Shown here: piece after piece, positions 45,512 through 54,982 of the stretch
Layout of the letters: each line of letters starts with the position of its first letter
Position numbering within the stretch: position 1 is the stretch's first letter
NCBI RefSeq assembly: GCF_030997045.1
Contig: NZ_CP116899.1
Coordinates: 2,553,501 to 2,617,500 of the forward strand
DNA from: Microbulbifer sp. TB1203
Lineage (GTDB): Bacteria > Pseudomonadota > Gammaproteobacteria > Pseudomonadales > Cellvibrionaceae
Direction of reading: 5' to 3'
Length of the DNA: 64,000 nucleotides
The notes under the pieces: generated by a model
Told to the model about the DNA's origin: nothing
Seen by the model: the letters and a program-made list of their open reading frames with translations, nothing else
Databases searched by the model: none
Position numbers and translations under genes: made by a program

Positions 45512-48388
45512 TCACGCCACCGGTTCAGCCGAGGCGTTGGAGGGCAGCAGGCTCCATTGTTTCCGGTGCTGTTTCCGATGGCGCTCCTGCCAGGCCGAAG
45601 GCCGGGCGACCTTCTCGCATTGCACTGCCGTGACCTTGTATTCCGGGCAGTTGGTGGCCCAGTCGGAGTTGTCGGTGGTGATGACGTTGGCGCCGCTGAC
45701 CGGGTGGTGGAAGGTGGTGTAGACCACGCCCGGTTGCATGCGGGTGCTGATTTTGGCTTGCAGCACGGTGTTGCCAGCGCGGCTGGTTAGGCCGACCCAA
45801 TCGCCATCGTTGATGCCGCGTTCTTCGGCGTCGTGCGGGTGCAGTTCCAGCCAGTCCTGGTCATGCCAGCTTTGGTTGTCGGTGCGTCTGGTCTGGGCGC
45901 CGACGTTGTATTGGCTGAGGATGCGGCCGGTGGTGAGCAACAGCGGGAAGCGGCGGTTGGTTCGCTCCGTGGTGGGCACGTAGTCGGTGAGCACGAACTT
46001 ACCCTTCCCGATCGGGAAGTCTTCCTCGTGCATGATCGGGGTGCCGTTTGGGTGCTCGTCGTTGCACGGCCATTGGATGCTGCCGAGTTCGTCCAGCTTT
46101 TGGTAGGTCACATTCTTGAAGCTGGGTGTGAGCTGGGCGATCTCGTTCATGATGGCTTCCGGGTGGTTGTAGTCCATCCGGTAGCCCAGGGCGTTGGCGA
46201 GGTCCTGAGTGATCTGCCAGTCTTCCTTGCCCGCGAGCGGCGGCATTACTTTGCGCACGCGGTTGATGCGGCGTTCGGCGTTGGTGAAGGTGCCGTCTTT
46301 CTCCAGGAAGGAGGAGCCGGGCAGCAGCACGTGGGCGAACTTGGCGGTCTCGTTCAGGAAGAGGTCCTGCACGATCAGGCATTCCAGCGAGCCGAGCGCC
46401 TGTTCCACGTGCTGGGTGTTGGGGTCCGACTGGGCGATGTCTTCGCCCTGAACGTACAGGCCCTTGAAGCTGCCGTCGATGGCGGCGTCGAACATGTTGG
46501 GGATGCGCAGGCCGGGTTCATTGTCGATCTTGACGCCCCAGGCGTCTTCGAAGGCTTTGCGCGGGCCGTCCTGGGAGACGTGCTGGTAGCCCGGCAGTTC
46601 GTGCGGGAAGCTGCCCATGTCGCACGAACCCTGGACGTTGTTCTGGCCGCGCAGCGGGTTCACGCCCACCCCTTCGCGGCCGATGTTGCCGGTGGCGAGC
46701 GCGAGGTTGGCGATGCCCATCACCATGGTGGAACCCTGGCTGTGCTCGGTCACGCCCAGGCCGTAGTAGATGGCGCCGTTGCCGGCCCCGGCATACATCC
46801 GGGCCGCTTCGCGCACTTTGTCGGCCGGTACGCCGGTGATGGCTTCCGTCGCTTCCGGGGAGTGGCGTTCCTCGCGGATGAAAGCGTTCCAAGCGGCGTA
46901 TTCGCCGCTATCGCATCGCGTGACGATGAACATGCGGTCTTCCAGTCCCTCGGTGATGATTACGTGCGCCAGGGCGTTGATCAGAGCGACGTTGGTGCCC
47001 GGGCGCAGCGGCAGGTGCAGCGCCTCGCCGCCGTGCGGGGTTTTCATCAGGTCAATATAGCGCGGGTCGGCGACGATAAGTTTGGCGCCCTGGCGCAGGC
47101 GGCGTCGCAGTTGCGAGCCGAACACTGGATGAGCATCGGTGGGGTTGGCGCCGATCACGACGATACAGTCCGCCTTCATCACGGAATCAAAAGTCTGGGT
47201 GCCGGCGCTCTCGCCCAGGGTCTGTTTCAGGCCGTAGCCGGTCGGCGAGTGGCAGACGCGGGCGCAGGTGTCGGTGTTGTTGTTGCCGAAGGCGGTGCGC
47301 ACCAGTTTTTGCACCAGGTAGGCTTCTTCGTTGGTGCAGCGAGAGGAGGTGATGCCGCCGACGCTGTCTTTGCCGTATTTGGCCTGAATCGCTTTGATGC
47401 GCTCGGCCGCGAACTGAATCGCTTCTTCCCAGCTCACTTCGCGCCAGGGCTCGTCGATGTGGTTGCGGATCATCGGCGCGGTCAGGCGGTCCGGATGGGT
47501 GGCGTAGCCGAAGGCGAAGCGGCCCTTCACGCAGGAGTGGCCGTGGTTGGCGTGGCCGTCCTTGAACGGGACCATGCGCACCACGGTGTTGCCTTTCATC
47601 TCGGCCTTGAACGAACAGCCGACGCCGCAGTAGGCGCAGGTGGTCACCACCGAGTGTTCCGGCTGGCCCTGTTCGATCACGGAGTTTTCCATCAGCGTGG
47701 CGGTCGGGCAGGCCTGGACACAGGCGCCGCAGGAGACGCATTCGGAATCCATGAAGTCGTCGTTTTGTCCGGCGGCGACTTTGGAGTCGAAGCCGCGTCC
47801 GTCGATGGTCAGCGCGAAGGTGCCCTGCACTTCCTCGCAGGCGCGCACGCAGCGCGAACAGACGATGCACTTGCTGGCGTCGAAAGTGAAATAGGGGTTG
47901 CTGGTGTCTTTCCCGGCATCCAGATGGTTTTTGCCCTCGTAGCCGTAGCGCACTTCGCGCAAGCCGACGGCGCCGGCCATGTCCTGCAGTTCGCAGTCGC
48001 CGTTGGCGGAACAGGTCAGGCAGTCCAGCGGGTGGTCGGAGATGTACAGCTCCATGACGTTGCGGCGCAGCCTGGCGACGCGCTCGTTCTGGGTAATGAC
48101 GCTCATGCCCTCGGCAACCGGCGTGGTGCAGGAGGCCGGCAGGCCGCGCCGGCCTTCGATCTCGACCGCGCACAGGCGGCAGGAGCCGAAAGCGTCCAGG
48201 TTGTCGGTCGCGCACAGCTTGGGAATCTGGATGCCGGCGATGGCGGCGGCGCGGAGAACGGATGTTCCCTCGGGCACTTCGACGGTTTGGCCGTCGATGG
48301 TCAGGGTCACGGTGTGGCCGCTCTCAATCGGGGGCGGCGTGCCCAGGTCCCGGTCGGTCTGTGTCTTGGGGTCAAAAATATGCAGCAT
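45512..48388 (-). CDS. fdsA: NAD-dependent formate dehydrogenase subunit alpha (Mo-bis-MGD, multi Fe-S)
   Basis: A 958-residue catalytic subunit. From the N-terminus: a [2Fe-2S] domain (CATDNLDAFGSCRLC ... CTTP), a His/Cys [4Fe-4S] site (HPLDCLTCSANGDC), two ferredoxin-type clusters (CIVCSRCVRACEE and CVSCGACVQACPTA), a further cluster at the molybdopterin domain (CAYCGVGC), and the molybdenum-ligating cysteine in RVCHSPTGYGLKQT. The start at 48388 (MLHIFDPKTQ) is two bases after the fdsB stop; sequence further upstream lies within fdsB. It oxidises formate to CO2 and passes electrons through FdsB to NAD. The operon context is complete. Confidence 0.96.
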   Translation of the reverse strand: MLHIFDPKTQTDRDLGTPPPIESGHTVTLTIDGQTVEVPEGTSVLRAAAIAGIQIPKLCATDNLDAFGSCRLCAVEIEGRRGLPASCTTPVAEGMSVITQNERVARLRRNVMELYISDHPLDCLTCSANGDCELQDMAGAVGLREVRYGYEGKNHLDAGKDTSNPYFTFDASKCIVCSRCVRACEEVQGTFALTIDGRGFDSKVAAGQNDDFMDSECVSCGACVQACPTATLMENSVIEQGQPEHSVVTTCAYCGVGCSFKAEMKGNTVVRMVPFKDGHANHGHSCVKGRFAFGYATHPDRLTAPMIRNHIDEPWREVSWEEAIQFAAERIKAIQAKYGKDSVGGITSSRCTNEEAYLVQKLVRTAFGNNNTDTCARVCHSPTGYGLKQTLGESAGTQTFDSVMKADCIVVIGANPTDAHPVFGSQLRRRLRQGAKLIVADPRYIDLMKTPHGGEALHLPLRPGTNVALINALAHVIITEGLEDRMFIVTRCDSGEYAAWNAFIREERHSPEATEAITGVPADKVREAARMYAGAGNGAIYYGLGVTEHSQGSTMVMGIANLALATGNIGREGVGVNPLRGQNNVQGSCDMGSFPHELPGYQHVSQDGPRKAFEDAWGVKIDNEPGLRIPNMFDAAIDGSFKGLYVQGEDIAQSDPNTQHVEQALGSLECLIVQDLFLNETAKFAHVLLPGSSFLEKDGTFTNAERRINRVRKVMPPLAGKEDWQITQDLANALGYRMDYNHPEAIMNEIAQLTPSFKNVTYQKLDELGSIQWPCNDEHPNGTPIMHEEDFPIGKGKFVLTDYVPTTERTNRRFPLLLTTGRILSQYNVGAQTRRTDNQSWHDQDWLELHPHDAEERGINDGDWVGLTSRAGNTVLQAKISTRMQPGVVYTTFHHPVSGANVITTDNSDWATNCPEYKVTAVQCEKVARPSAWQERHRKQHRKQWSLLPSNASAEPVA

Positions 48389-48390
48389 GA

Positions 48391-49986
48391 TCAGGCCTCC
48401 TCCCTCGTCGCATTGGACGCGGTGGTGGGGTCTCGATGAAAGTCGTCCGGGAAGTATTGCAGGGCGCTGCGCACCGGGTTCGGCGTCATGCCGCCCATCG
48501 CGCAAAGAGAGCCGTCTTCCAGGGTGTCGCAGAGGTCTTGCAGCAGAATCAGGTTATCGTCGCGGTGTTCATTCGCGCGAATGCGGTCGATCACTTCCAC
48601 GCCGCGCGTGGAGCCTATGCGGCAAGGGGTGCATTTACCGCAGGATTCGACCGCGCAGAATTCCATGGCGAAGCGGGCCTGGTCGAGCATGTCGACGGTG
48701 TCGTCGAACACGACGATACCGCCGTGGCCGACCACGGCGCCCACCTCGCTGAAGGCTTCGTAATCGAGCGGGGTATCCCACTGGCTTTCCGGCATATAGG
48801 CGCCGAGCGGGCCGCCGACCTGGACCGCGCGCATGGGCCGGCCGGAGGCGGTGCCGCCGCCGAAGTCCTCCAGCAGTTCGCGCAGGGTGATACCGAACGC
48901 CAGTTCCACCACGCCACCGCGTTCAATGTTGCCGGTCAACTGGAACGGCAGGGTGCCGCGTGAACGACCCATACCGTAGTCCGCGTAAGCCTGGCCGCCT
49001 TCGGCGAGGATAAAGGGCACGGCGGCGAGCGTGAGTACGTTGTTGACCACGGTCGGTTGGCCGAAGGCGCCTTTCAGGGCGGGCAGCGGCGGTTTGACGC
49101 GCACTTGGCCGCGTTTGCCCTCCAGGCTGTCGAGCAGGGAGGTCTCCTCGCCGCAGATGTAGGCGCCGGCGCCGAGGCGAACTTCCAGATGGAAGGCCTT
49201 GCCGGAGCTCAAGACATTGTCGCCCAGGTAGCCTTCGGCCTCGGCCTTGGCGATGGCCTCGTTCAGGATTTGGTGGGCGACCGGGTATTCGGAGCGCAGG
49301 TAGATAAAGCCGGTGTCGGCGCCGACGGCGAGGCCGGCGATGGTCATGCCTTCGATCAGCATAAAGGGGTCGGCTTCCATCACCAGGCGGTCGGCAAAGG
49401 TGCCGGAGTCGCCTTCGTCGGCGTTGCAAACGATGAATTTGCGTTTGCAATAGGGGCTATTCGGCGTGCGGGCGTCGGCATCGAGCACCGTCTGCCATTT
49501 GATACCGGCCGGAAAAGCCGCCCCGCCCCGGCCGCGCAGGCCGGAGGTTTTCACTTCGTCGACGATTTCCTGGGGGATTTTGGCGAGCGCCTTGCGCAGA
49601 CCGACGTAGCCGCAGTGGTGGATATAGTCGTCGAGCGAGACCGGGTCGGTGATGCCGGCGCGCGCAAAGGTGAGGCGCTGCTGTTTCCTGAGGTAGGGAA
49701 TCTCTTCGGTCGGGCCCCGATACAGCGGGTGGCCGGGTCGGCCATTGAGCAGGCCTTCGTCGAGCAGGGACGGGATATCTTCGGGTGCGACCGGGCCGTA
49801 GGCGATGCGGCCCTGATCTGTCTCGACTTCGAGCAGTGGTTCGAGCCAGAAGAGGCCGCGGGAACCATTGCGGACGAGCTCGACGCCGAGGTTGCGCTCG
49901 GCGCAGCCCTGTTCAAGCTTGGCGGCCACTGCGTCTGCGCCGAGCGATAAAGCGGTGGTGTCGCGGGGAACGTAAATTCGGGTCAC
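48391..49986 (-). CDS. fdsB: NAD-dependent formate dehydrogenase subunit beta (NuoF-like diaphorase)
   Basis: A 531-residue protein with an N-terminal thioredoxin-like region and a NuoF-type diaphorase. NADH/FMN-binding motifs are GLRGRGGAAFPAGIKW, CNADEGDSGTFADR and YICGEETSLLDSLEG. The [4Fe-4S] site is CAVESCGKCTPCRIGSTRG with a later cysteine (LEDGSLC). It transfers electrons from formate oxidation to NAD. The start overlaps the fdsG stop by four bases and the stop lies two bases before fdsA. Confidence 0.96.
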   Translation of the reverse strand: MTRIYVPRDTTALSLGADAVAAKLEQGCAERNLGVELVRNGSRGLFWLEPLLEVETDQGRIAYGPVAPEDIPSLLDEGLLNGRPGHPLYRGPTEEIPYLRKQQRLTFARAGITDPVSLDDYIHHCGYVGLRKALAKIPQEIVDEVKTSGLRGRGGAAFPAGIKWQTVLDADARTPNSPYCKRKFIVCNADEGDSGTFADRLVMEADPFMLIEGMTIAGLAVGADTGFIYLRSEYPVAHQILNEAIAKAEAEGYLGDNVLSSGKAFHLEVRLGAGAYICGEETSLLDSLEGKRGQVRVKPPLPALKGAFGQPTVVNNVLTLAAVPFILAEGGQAYADYGMGRSRGTLPFQLTGNIERGGVVELAFGITLRELLEDFGGGTASGRPMRAVQVGGPLGAYMPESQWDTPLDYEAFSEVGAVVGHGGIVVFDDTVDMLDQARFAMEFCAVESCGKCTPCRIGSTRGVEVIDRIRANEHRDDNLILLQDLCDTLEDGSLCAMGGMTPNPVRSALQYFPDDFHRDPTTASNATREEA

Positions 49987-50519
49987 GATTCGGGCTCCTC
50001 CGCCAGCGGTTGAAGGGTCAGCGGAACGGTGGCGGCCTGGCCGAGCAGTGCGTCCAGCCGTTTGGCCGTCACCCGGCCATGGATGTCGTTATCCAGTCGC
50101 ACCGAGGGGCCGGTGGCGCAATTGCCCAGGCAATAAACCGGCTCCAGCGTGAACTCGCCATCCGCCGTGGTCTGATGGTAGTCGATACCGAGTTTTGCCT
50201 TGACGTGCGTCTCCAGCGAGCGGCAGCCGCGCGCCTGGCAGGCCTCGGCGCGGCAGATCTGCAGCCGGTGCCGGCCGATGGGCGCGGTGTTGAAGTCGTG
50301 ATAGAAGCTGATTACGCCATGGACTTCGGCGCGGGTGACTTGCAGCCCCTCGGCGATGATCGGCACCGCTTCCTCGGGGATGTACCCCAGACGGTCGCGG
50401 ATGCTGTGCAGGATAGGCAGCAGCGGGCCCGGCTTGACCTTGAGCGCCGCGACCTCGGCTTGAATCCAGTCCAGGGGAAGATCCGCCCCGGCGGATGAAT
50501 CTTGCGCTGATATATGCAT
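49983..50519 (-). CDS. fdsG: NAD-dependent formate dehydrogenase subunit gamma (NuoE-like)
   Basis: A 178-residue [2Fe-2S] protein of the NuoE family. The N-terminal helical part (PLLPILHSIRDRLGYIPEEA) and the thioredoxin-like fold with cluster ligands CRAEACQARGC and CLGNCATGP are present. It is the first gene of the operon, with an 82-bp divergent intergenic region facing the regulator gene. It forms the diaphorase module with FdsB. Confidence 0.95.
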   Translation of the reverse strand: MHISAQDSSAGADLPLDWIQAEVAALKVKPGPLLPILHSIRDRLGYIPEEAVPIIAEGLQVTRAEVHGVISFYHDFNTAPIGRHRLQICRAEACQARGCRSLETHVKAKLGIDYHQTTADGEFTLEPVYCLGNCATGPSVRLDNDIHGRVTAKRLDALLGQAATVPLTLQPLAEEPES

Positions 50520-50601
50520 AATTGTTCTTATCTGGCACGAAGGTTTTTACACTTGAATCCGAAAGTATCACGCCACAGCGCGACTACAAATATGAAACGC
50601 C

Positions 50602-51702
50602 ATGCATAAGAAGAAGCTCAGCATCACCCCCAGTTGGGGGTTCCGGACGGAAACGGATGCGCTGTTCGAACCCGTCCTGTTCAACCTGCTCAAGGGTATC
50701 CGCGACACCGGCCGGCTCACCCTGGCCGCGCGCGAGGCCGGTATTTCCTATCGCCACGCCTGGAACCTGATCAACCGCGGCAGCGACTTTTTCGGCCTGC
50801 CGCTGGTGCGCAAGCACAAGGGCCAGGGCACGGAGCTGACGCCCCTGGGCGAGGTCTTATTGTGGTCCGAACAACGCATCAAGGCCCGGCTCGGGCCGCA
50901 AATAGACAGTATGGCGTCGGAACTGAATATCCAATTGCAGCAACTGTTGGAAGGCGCCCATCCGGTGCTGCGGCTGCACGCAAGCCATGGCTACGCCGTC
51001 GCCTTGCTGCCCCGCTATCCGGACCGGCTGGAACTGAAACTCCAGTACTGCAACACCCGCGAGGCACTGGCCGCCCTGAACCGCGGCGACTGCGATCTGG
51101 CCAGCTTCCACCTGCCCACCTCACCCGCCCTCGCCGAGCAGACGCTGCGCTACTACCACGACGACCTGCAGGCAGGCGACCTGAGGGTGATCCGCTTCGT
51201 CACCCGCAAGCAGGGGTTGATCATCCCGCGCGGCAACCCCAAAGGCATCGAGGGCCTGAAGGACCTCGCCCGGCCCCACGCTAAGCAAGAGTTGCTGTTC
51301 ATCAACCGGAACCGGGATTCCGGCACCCATTTGCTGCTCACCATGCTGCTGCGCGAGGCCGGGCTGGACCCGGCAGACATTCGCACCGCGGAGCAGGAGG
51401 AGTACACCCATACGGCAGTCGCCGCCTACGTCGCCGCCGGCATGGCCGACCTCGGCTTCGGCGTCGAAGCGGCCGCGCGCCAGTTCGATCTGGATTTTAT
51501 TGAGCAGGCCAGCGAGCACTACCTGCTGATCTGCCATCGGGACCGGCTGCACCAGAACACCATCAACCAGTTGCTGGGACTGATGCGCGCGCCCGATTTC
51601 ATCAAGGCCATCCACGACCAGCCAGGCTATGCGCCGGACCGGTGTGGGGAGATCGTTACGCTGCAGGAACTGCTGGCGAGCCAGGGTAAGGTTGCGCCAT
51701 GA
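50602..51702 (+). CDS. FdsR-like regulator: ModE/LysR-type HTH with periplasmic-binding-like domain
   Basis: A 366-residue transcription factor. The N-terminal winged helix reads LLKGIRDTGRLTLAAREAGI, SYRHAWNLINRGSDFFGLPL, then VRKHKGQGTELTPLGE, as in ModE/LysR HTH domains. From about residue 110 there is a substrate-binding-protein-like domain (PBP-like) with RNRDSGTHLLLTMLLREAGL. This family commonly flanks molybdoenzyme and formate dehydrogenase operons. It is divergent from fdsG, the usual place of fdsR. The ligand could be formate or molybdate; the sequence does not decide. Confidence 0.88.
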   Translation: MHKKKLSITPSWGFRTETDALFEPVLFNLLKGIRDTGRLTLAAREAGISYRHAWNLINRGSDFFGLPLVRKHKGQGTELTPLGEVLLWSEQRIKARLGPQIDSMASELNIQLQQLLEGAHPVLRLHASHGYAVALLPRYPDRLELKLQYCNTREALAALNRGDCDLASFHLPTSPALAEQTLRYYHDDLQAGDLRVIRFVTRKQGLIIPRGNPKGIEGLKDLARPHAKQELLFINRNRDSGTHLLLTMLLREAGLDPADIRTAEQEEYTHTAVAAYVAAGMADLGFGVEAAARQFDLDFIEQASEHYLLICHRDRLHQNTINQLLGLMRAPDFIKAIHDQPGYAPDRCGEIVTLQELLASQGKVAP

Positions 51703-51747
51703 TTCGGCGCTAATGGCACTAAGTTAAGAGCCGGTGCAGCAACTTTT

Positions 51748-51876
51748 GTAGGATAGGCAAAGCGAAGGCAGAAAACTGCTCCATGCGTTTTCTGCATGCC
51801 CGCCATCCGTGGCGGGCTCGTGCCCATCAAGGCCGCGGAAGATGGGCACGTCGCTGCGCTCCTTTGCCCATCCTAC
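51748..51876. repeat. Long GTAGGATAGGCAAAGCG inverted repeat
   Basis: GTAGGATAGGCAAAGCGAAG at the left and CGCTCCTTTGCCCATCCTAC at the right enclose a second palindrome (CCCGCCATCCGTGGCGGG) and GTGCCCATC/GATGGGCAC. It is a composite of the family seen at 43006. It sits between the convergent fdsR and fdhA genes. Confidence 0.75.
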
Positions 51877-51942
51877 AAGGTGAGCCGGCTTATCTTAGTG
51901 CCATTCGGTTCCTGAGTTATTGACGTTATCGACGTTCAGCTA

Positions 51943-53142
51943 TCAGGCCGCAACCGATCCATGCGGGTCGATCACAAACTTCTTCGCCGCCCCACCGTCG
52001 AAATCCAAATAGCCTTCCGGCGCCTGATCCAGGCTGATCATCTGCACATTCACCGCCTGGGCAATTTGCACCTTTTCGAACAGGATCGCCTGCATCAGTT
52101 GGCGGTGGTATTTCATCACCGGACACTGCCCGGTAAAGAAGGCGTGGGACTTCGCCCAGCCGAGGCCAAATCGCATATTCAGCGAACCGACTTTGGCCGC
52201 ATCTTCCTGCGCGCCGGGATCTTCGGTGACATACAGGCCGGGAATGCCGATCCGCCCGCCGGCGCGGGTCAGTTGCATGGCCGAATTCAACACCACTGCC
52301 GGCTGTTCCTCGTGGTGGTTGCAACCGTGGCAACGCGCCTCGAAGCCCACACAGTCGACAAAGGCATCCACCTCGGGTTCGCCGAGAATCTGCTCGATCC
52401 GCTCGGCCAGCTCGCCGTCCTCGCGCAGGTCCAGCGTTTCGCAACCGAAACTGCGCGCCTGTTGCAGGCGCTCCGGAATCATGTCGCCGACGATGACGCA
52501 GGCCGCGCCCAGCAATTGCGCAGACGCGGCCGCCGCCAGGCCGACGGGGCCGGCGCCGGCGATGTAGACGGTTGAGCCCGGCCCCACCCCTGCCGTCACG
52601 CAACCGTGAAAACCTGTTGGGAAAATATCGGAGAGCAACGTCAGGTCGCGAATTTTTTCCTTCGCCTGGTCGGAGTCCGGGAATTTCAACAGGTTGAAGT
52701 CGGCGTAGGGCACCATAACGTATTCCGCCTGGCCGCCGACCCATCCGCCCATGTCCACGTAGCCGTAGGCGGCGCCGGGCCGGGCGGGGTTGACGTTGAG
52801 GCAGATGCCGGTGTTGCCCTCTTTGCAGTTGCGGCAGCGGCCGCAGGCGATGTTGAAGGGCACGGAAACAATATCCCCGGCCTTGAGAAACTCCACATCG
52901 CGGCCACATTCGATGATCTGGCCGGTGATCTCATGACCCAACACCAGCCCCTGGGGCGCAGTGGTACGACCTCGGACCATGTGTTGGTCAGAGCCGCAAA
53001 TGTTGGTGGTGAGCACTTTCAGAATCACGCCGTGGTCGCAGCGGCGTTTGCCCAGGGCGAGTTCGGGGAAGGCGATGGATTCCACCGAGACCTTGCCGGG
53101 TCCCTGGTAGACGACACCGCGATTGGATTGCTGAATGTTCAT
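51943..53142 (-). CDS. fdhA: Formaldehyde dehydrogenase, glutathione-independent
   Basis: A 399-residue zinc-dependent medium-chain dehydrogenase that oxidises free formaldehyde to formate with NAD. The catalytic zinc site is NICGSDQHM; the structural zinc cysteines are CGRCRNCKEGNTGIC. The nucleotide fold is GAGPVGLAAAASAQ, followed by the family-specific VDCVGFEARCHG. Length and motifs match the Pseudomonas putida enzyme. The ATG at 53142 follows AGGAG; an in-frame upstream ATG at 53190 would overlap the BCCT gene. It is 16 bp downstream of the BCCT transporter and ends the betaine-related gene run. Confidence 0.95.
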   Translation of the reverse strand: MNIQQSNRGVVYQGPGKVSVESIAFPELALGKRRCDHGVILKVLTTNICGSDQHMVRGRTTAPQGLVLGHEITGQIIECGRDVEFLKAGDIVSVPFNIACGRCRNCKEGNTGICLNVNPARPGAAYGYVDMGGWVGGQAEYVMVPYADFNLLKFPDSDQAKEKIRDLTLLSDIFPTGFHGCVTAGVGPGSTVYIAGAGPVGLAAAASAQLLGAACVIVGDMIPERLQQARSFGCETLDLREDGELAERIEQILGEPEVDAFVDCVGFEARCHGCNHHEEQPAVVLNSAMQLTRAGGRIGIPGLYVTEDPGAQEDAAKVGSLNMRFGLGWAKSHAFFTGQCPVMKYHRQLMQAILFEKVQIAQAVNVQMISLDQAPEGYLDFDGGAAKKFVIDPHGSVAA

Positions 53143-53158
53143 AGTCGGGATCTCCTTG

Positions 53159-54769
53159 CTAGTGGGCAGTGCGGTGGGAATGGAGCGCACGGGAATCGAG
53201 ACTCAGGCCTTTGTAGAGGCTGAGGCACATCAGAATGAGAACAATGGTGAACGGCAGCCCGGCGGTAACGGCTCCGGCCTGCAGGGCGCTCAAGGCCTGT
53301 TTGCCGCCACCGTACAGCAGTGCGGCGGCGATCAGTCCCTCCAATGAGGCCCAGAAAACCCGTTGGGCAACGGGGGTATCTTCCTTACCCCCGGCGGTGA
53401 TGCCGGCGATCACCAGCGAGCCGGAATCCGAGGACGTCACGAAAAACAGCAGCACCAGGCAGATGGCGCCGGCGGAGAGCAGTGGCGCCATCGGCAGGTT
53501 GGCGAGCATCTGGAACATGCTGAGCGAGACGTCGCTGACGCCGTTGGCGAGTTCGCCGACATTGGCCTGAACCTGGTCCAGCGCAGTGCCGCCGAAGGCG
53601 GCCACCCAGATGCCGCAGACTACCGTGGGGATGATCAACACTGCGGTCAGGAATTCGCGCACAGTGCGGCCGCGCGATACGCGGGCAATGAACATGCCGA
53701 CAAAGGGCGACCAGGAAATCCACCAGGCCCAATAAAAAATGGTCCACCCATGGAACCAGGTTTCGTCCTCGCGGTGGGTCCAGCTGCTGAGCGGCAGGAT
53801 GTTCCGTGCGTAGGAGTCGAACAGGTCGAAGAGGTTGGCGAAGAATCCGGAGGTGGAGCCCACCAACGTGACGAACACCAGCAATGCCAGGGCGAGCACC
53901 ATGTTGAGGTTGCTCAGCACCTTCACGCCGCCGTCGAGCCCGCGCACCACGGATAAGATGGCCACGCCGGTGATCAGGGCGATAAGAACCATTTGGGTGG
54001 TGGTGTTATTTTCGATTCCGTTCAGGTAGCTCAAACCACTGGCCGCCTGCTGCGCGCCCAGGCCTAGCGAGGTGGCCAGGCCGAAGATGGTCGCGAGCGT
54101 GGCGAGGATGTCGATCACGTGGCCGATGGGCCCCCAGATGCGATTGCCAAGCAAGGGATAAAAGACGGCGCGAATGGTGAGAGGCAGGCCTTTGTTGTAG
54201 GCAAAAAAGGCCAGTGCCAAACCCACCACACCATACATGGCCCAGGGGTGCAGCCCCCAGTGCAACATAGTGGCGCCCAGTGCCAGGGATTTCCCTTCTG
54301 GCGTGTGGATGGCGACGTTCAGCGGGGTGCCGGACCAGCCCGTGAAATAGGCCACCGGTTCCGCAACGCTCCAGAACATCAGGCCGATGCCCATACCGGC
54401 GGCGAACAGCATGGCGAACCAGGACGGGCGCGAGAAGTCGGGCTTGGCATCCGGGCCGCCGATGCGGATACGGCCGACGGGCAGCAGGATAAGGGCGAAG
54501 CAGAACAGGACAAAGAGATTGGCGCCGGCCATGAACAGCCAGTCGAAATGATCGATGGCCCAGTCCCGGACGCCGACGAGCCGGGCGTTGGCCGCCTCGG
54601 GGAACATCAGGGTGACGACGACGAATACCAGAATCAGCAGGGCACTGATGCCAAAGACGGGGGTGTGCATGTCGAATCCAGCGACCTGGATATTTTGCTC
54701 CCCGATTTCATGGTCCACGTCTTCGTAAGCTTGGTCGGCACAGGCTGTCAGTGGAGGAGTGTCATTCAT
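53159..54769 (-). CDS. BCCT family betaine/carnitine/choline transporter
   Basis: A 536-residue secondary transporter with 12 predicted helices. The family glycine motif is AAGMGIGLMFWSVAEP (near residues 124-139) and the aromatic substrate-box region in helix 8 is FYWAWWISWSPFVG, followed by FIARVSRGRTVREF. A 40-residue hydrophilic N-terminus precedes the first helix. It lies between etfB and fdhA on the same strand, so glycine betaine, dimethylglycine or a related methylammonium compound is the probable substrate. Proton- or sodium-coupling cannot be decided here. Confidence 0.93.
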   Translation of the reverse strand: MNDTPPLTACADQAYEDVDHEIGEQNIQVAGFDMHTPVFGISALLILVFVVVTLMFPEAANARLVGVRDWAIDHFDWLFMAGANLFVLFCFALILLPVGRIRIGGPDAKPDFSRPSWFAMLFAAGMGIGLMFWSVAEPVAYFTGWSGTPLNVAIHTPEGKSLALGATMLHWGLHPWAMYGVVGLALAFFAYNKGLPLTIRAVFYPLLGNRIWGPIGHVIDILATLATIFGLATSLGLGAQQAASGLSYLNGIENNTTTQMVLIALITGVAILSVVRGLDGGVKVLSNLNMVLALALLVFVTLVGSTSGFFANLFDLFDSYARNILPLSSWTHREDETWFHGWTIFYWAWWISWSPFVGMFIARVSRGRTVREFLTAVLIIPTVVCGIWVAAFGGTALDQVQANVGELANGVSDVSLSMFQMLANLPMAPLLSAGAICLVLLFFVTSSDSGSLVIAGITAGGKEDTPVAQRVFWASLEGLIAAALLYGGGKQALSALQAGAVTAGLPFTIVLILMCLSLYKGLSLDSRALHSHRTAH

Positions 54770-54982
54770 TATTTTTTTCTCCAGCTCACTCGGCTTATCG
54801 AATACTTGGATTGATGCCGGTGCTAATTTCGGGTTTCCCCGCTCAGCCCTTGAGGTTCTTGTTTTTCGACTGCCGGGACCGAACTCCGATACTTGCGTTT
54901 CATCTGCGTTTCATACTAGCGCTTTGTGCGTCGGCAATGATTCTGCAAACGACATCGGGGCTGTGTTTTGTACCTGTTAACG

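Noticed and set aside
50520..50601. TGGCACGAAGGTTTTTAC as a sigma-54 promoter between fdsG and fdsR
   Set aside because: The -24 GG is present but the GC at -12 is missing, so the consensus spacing element is not met.
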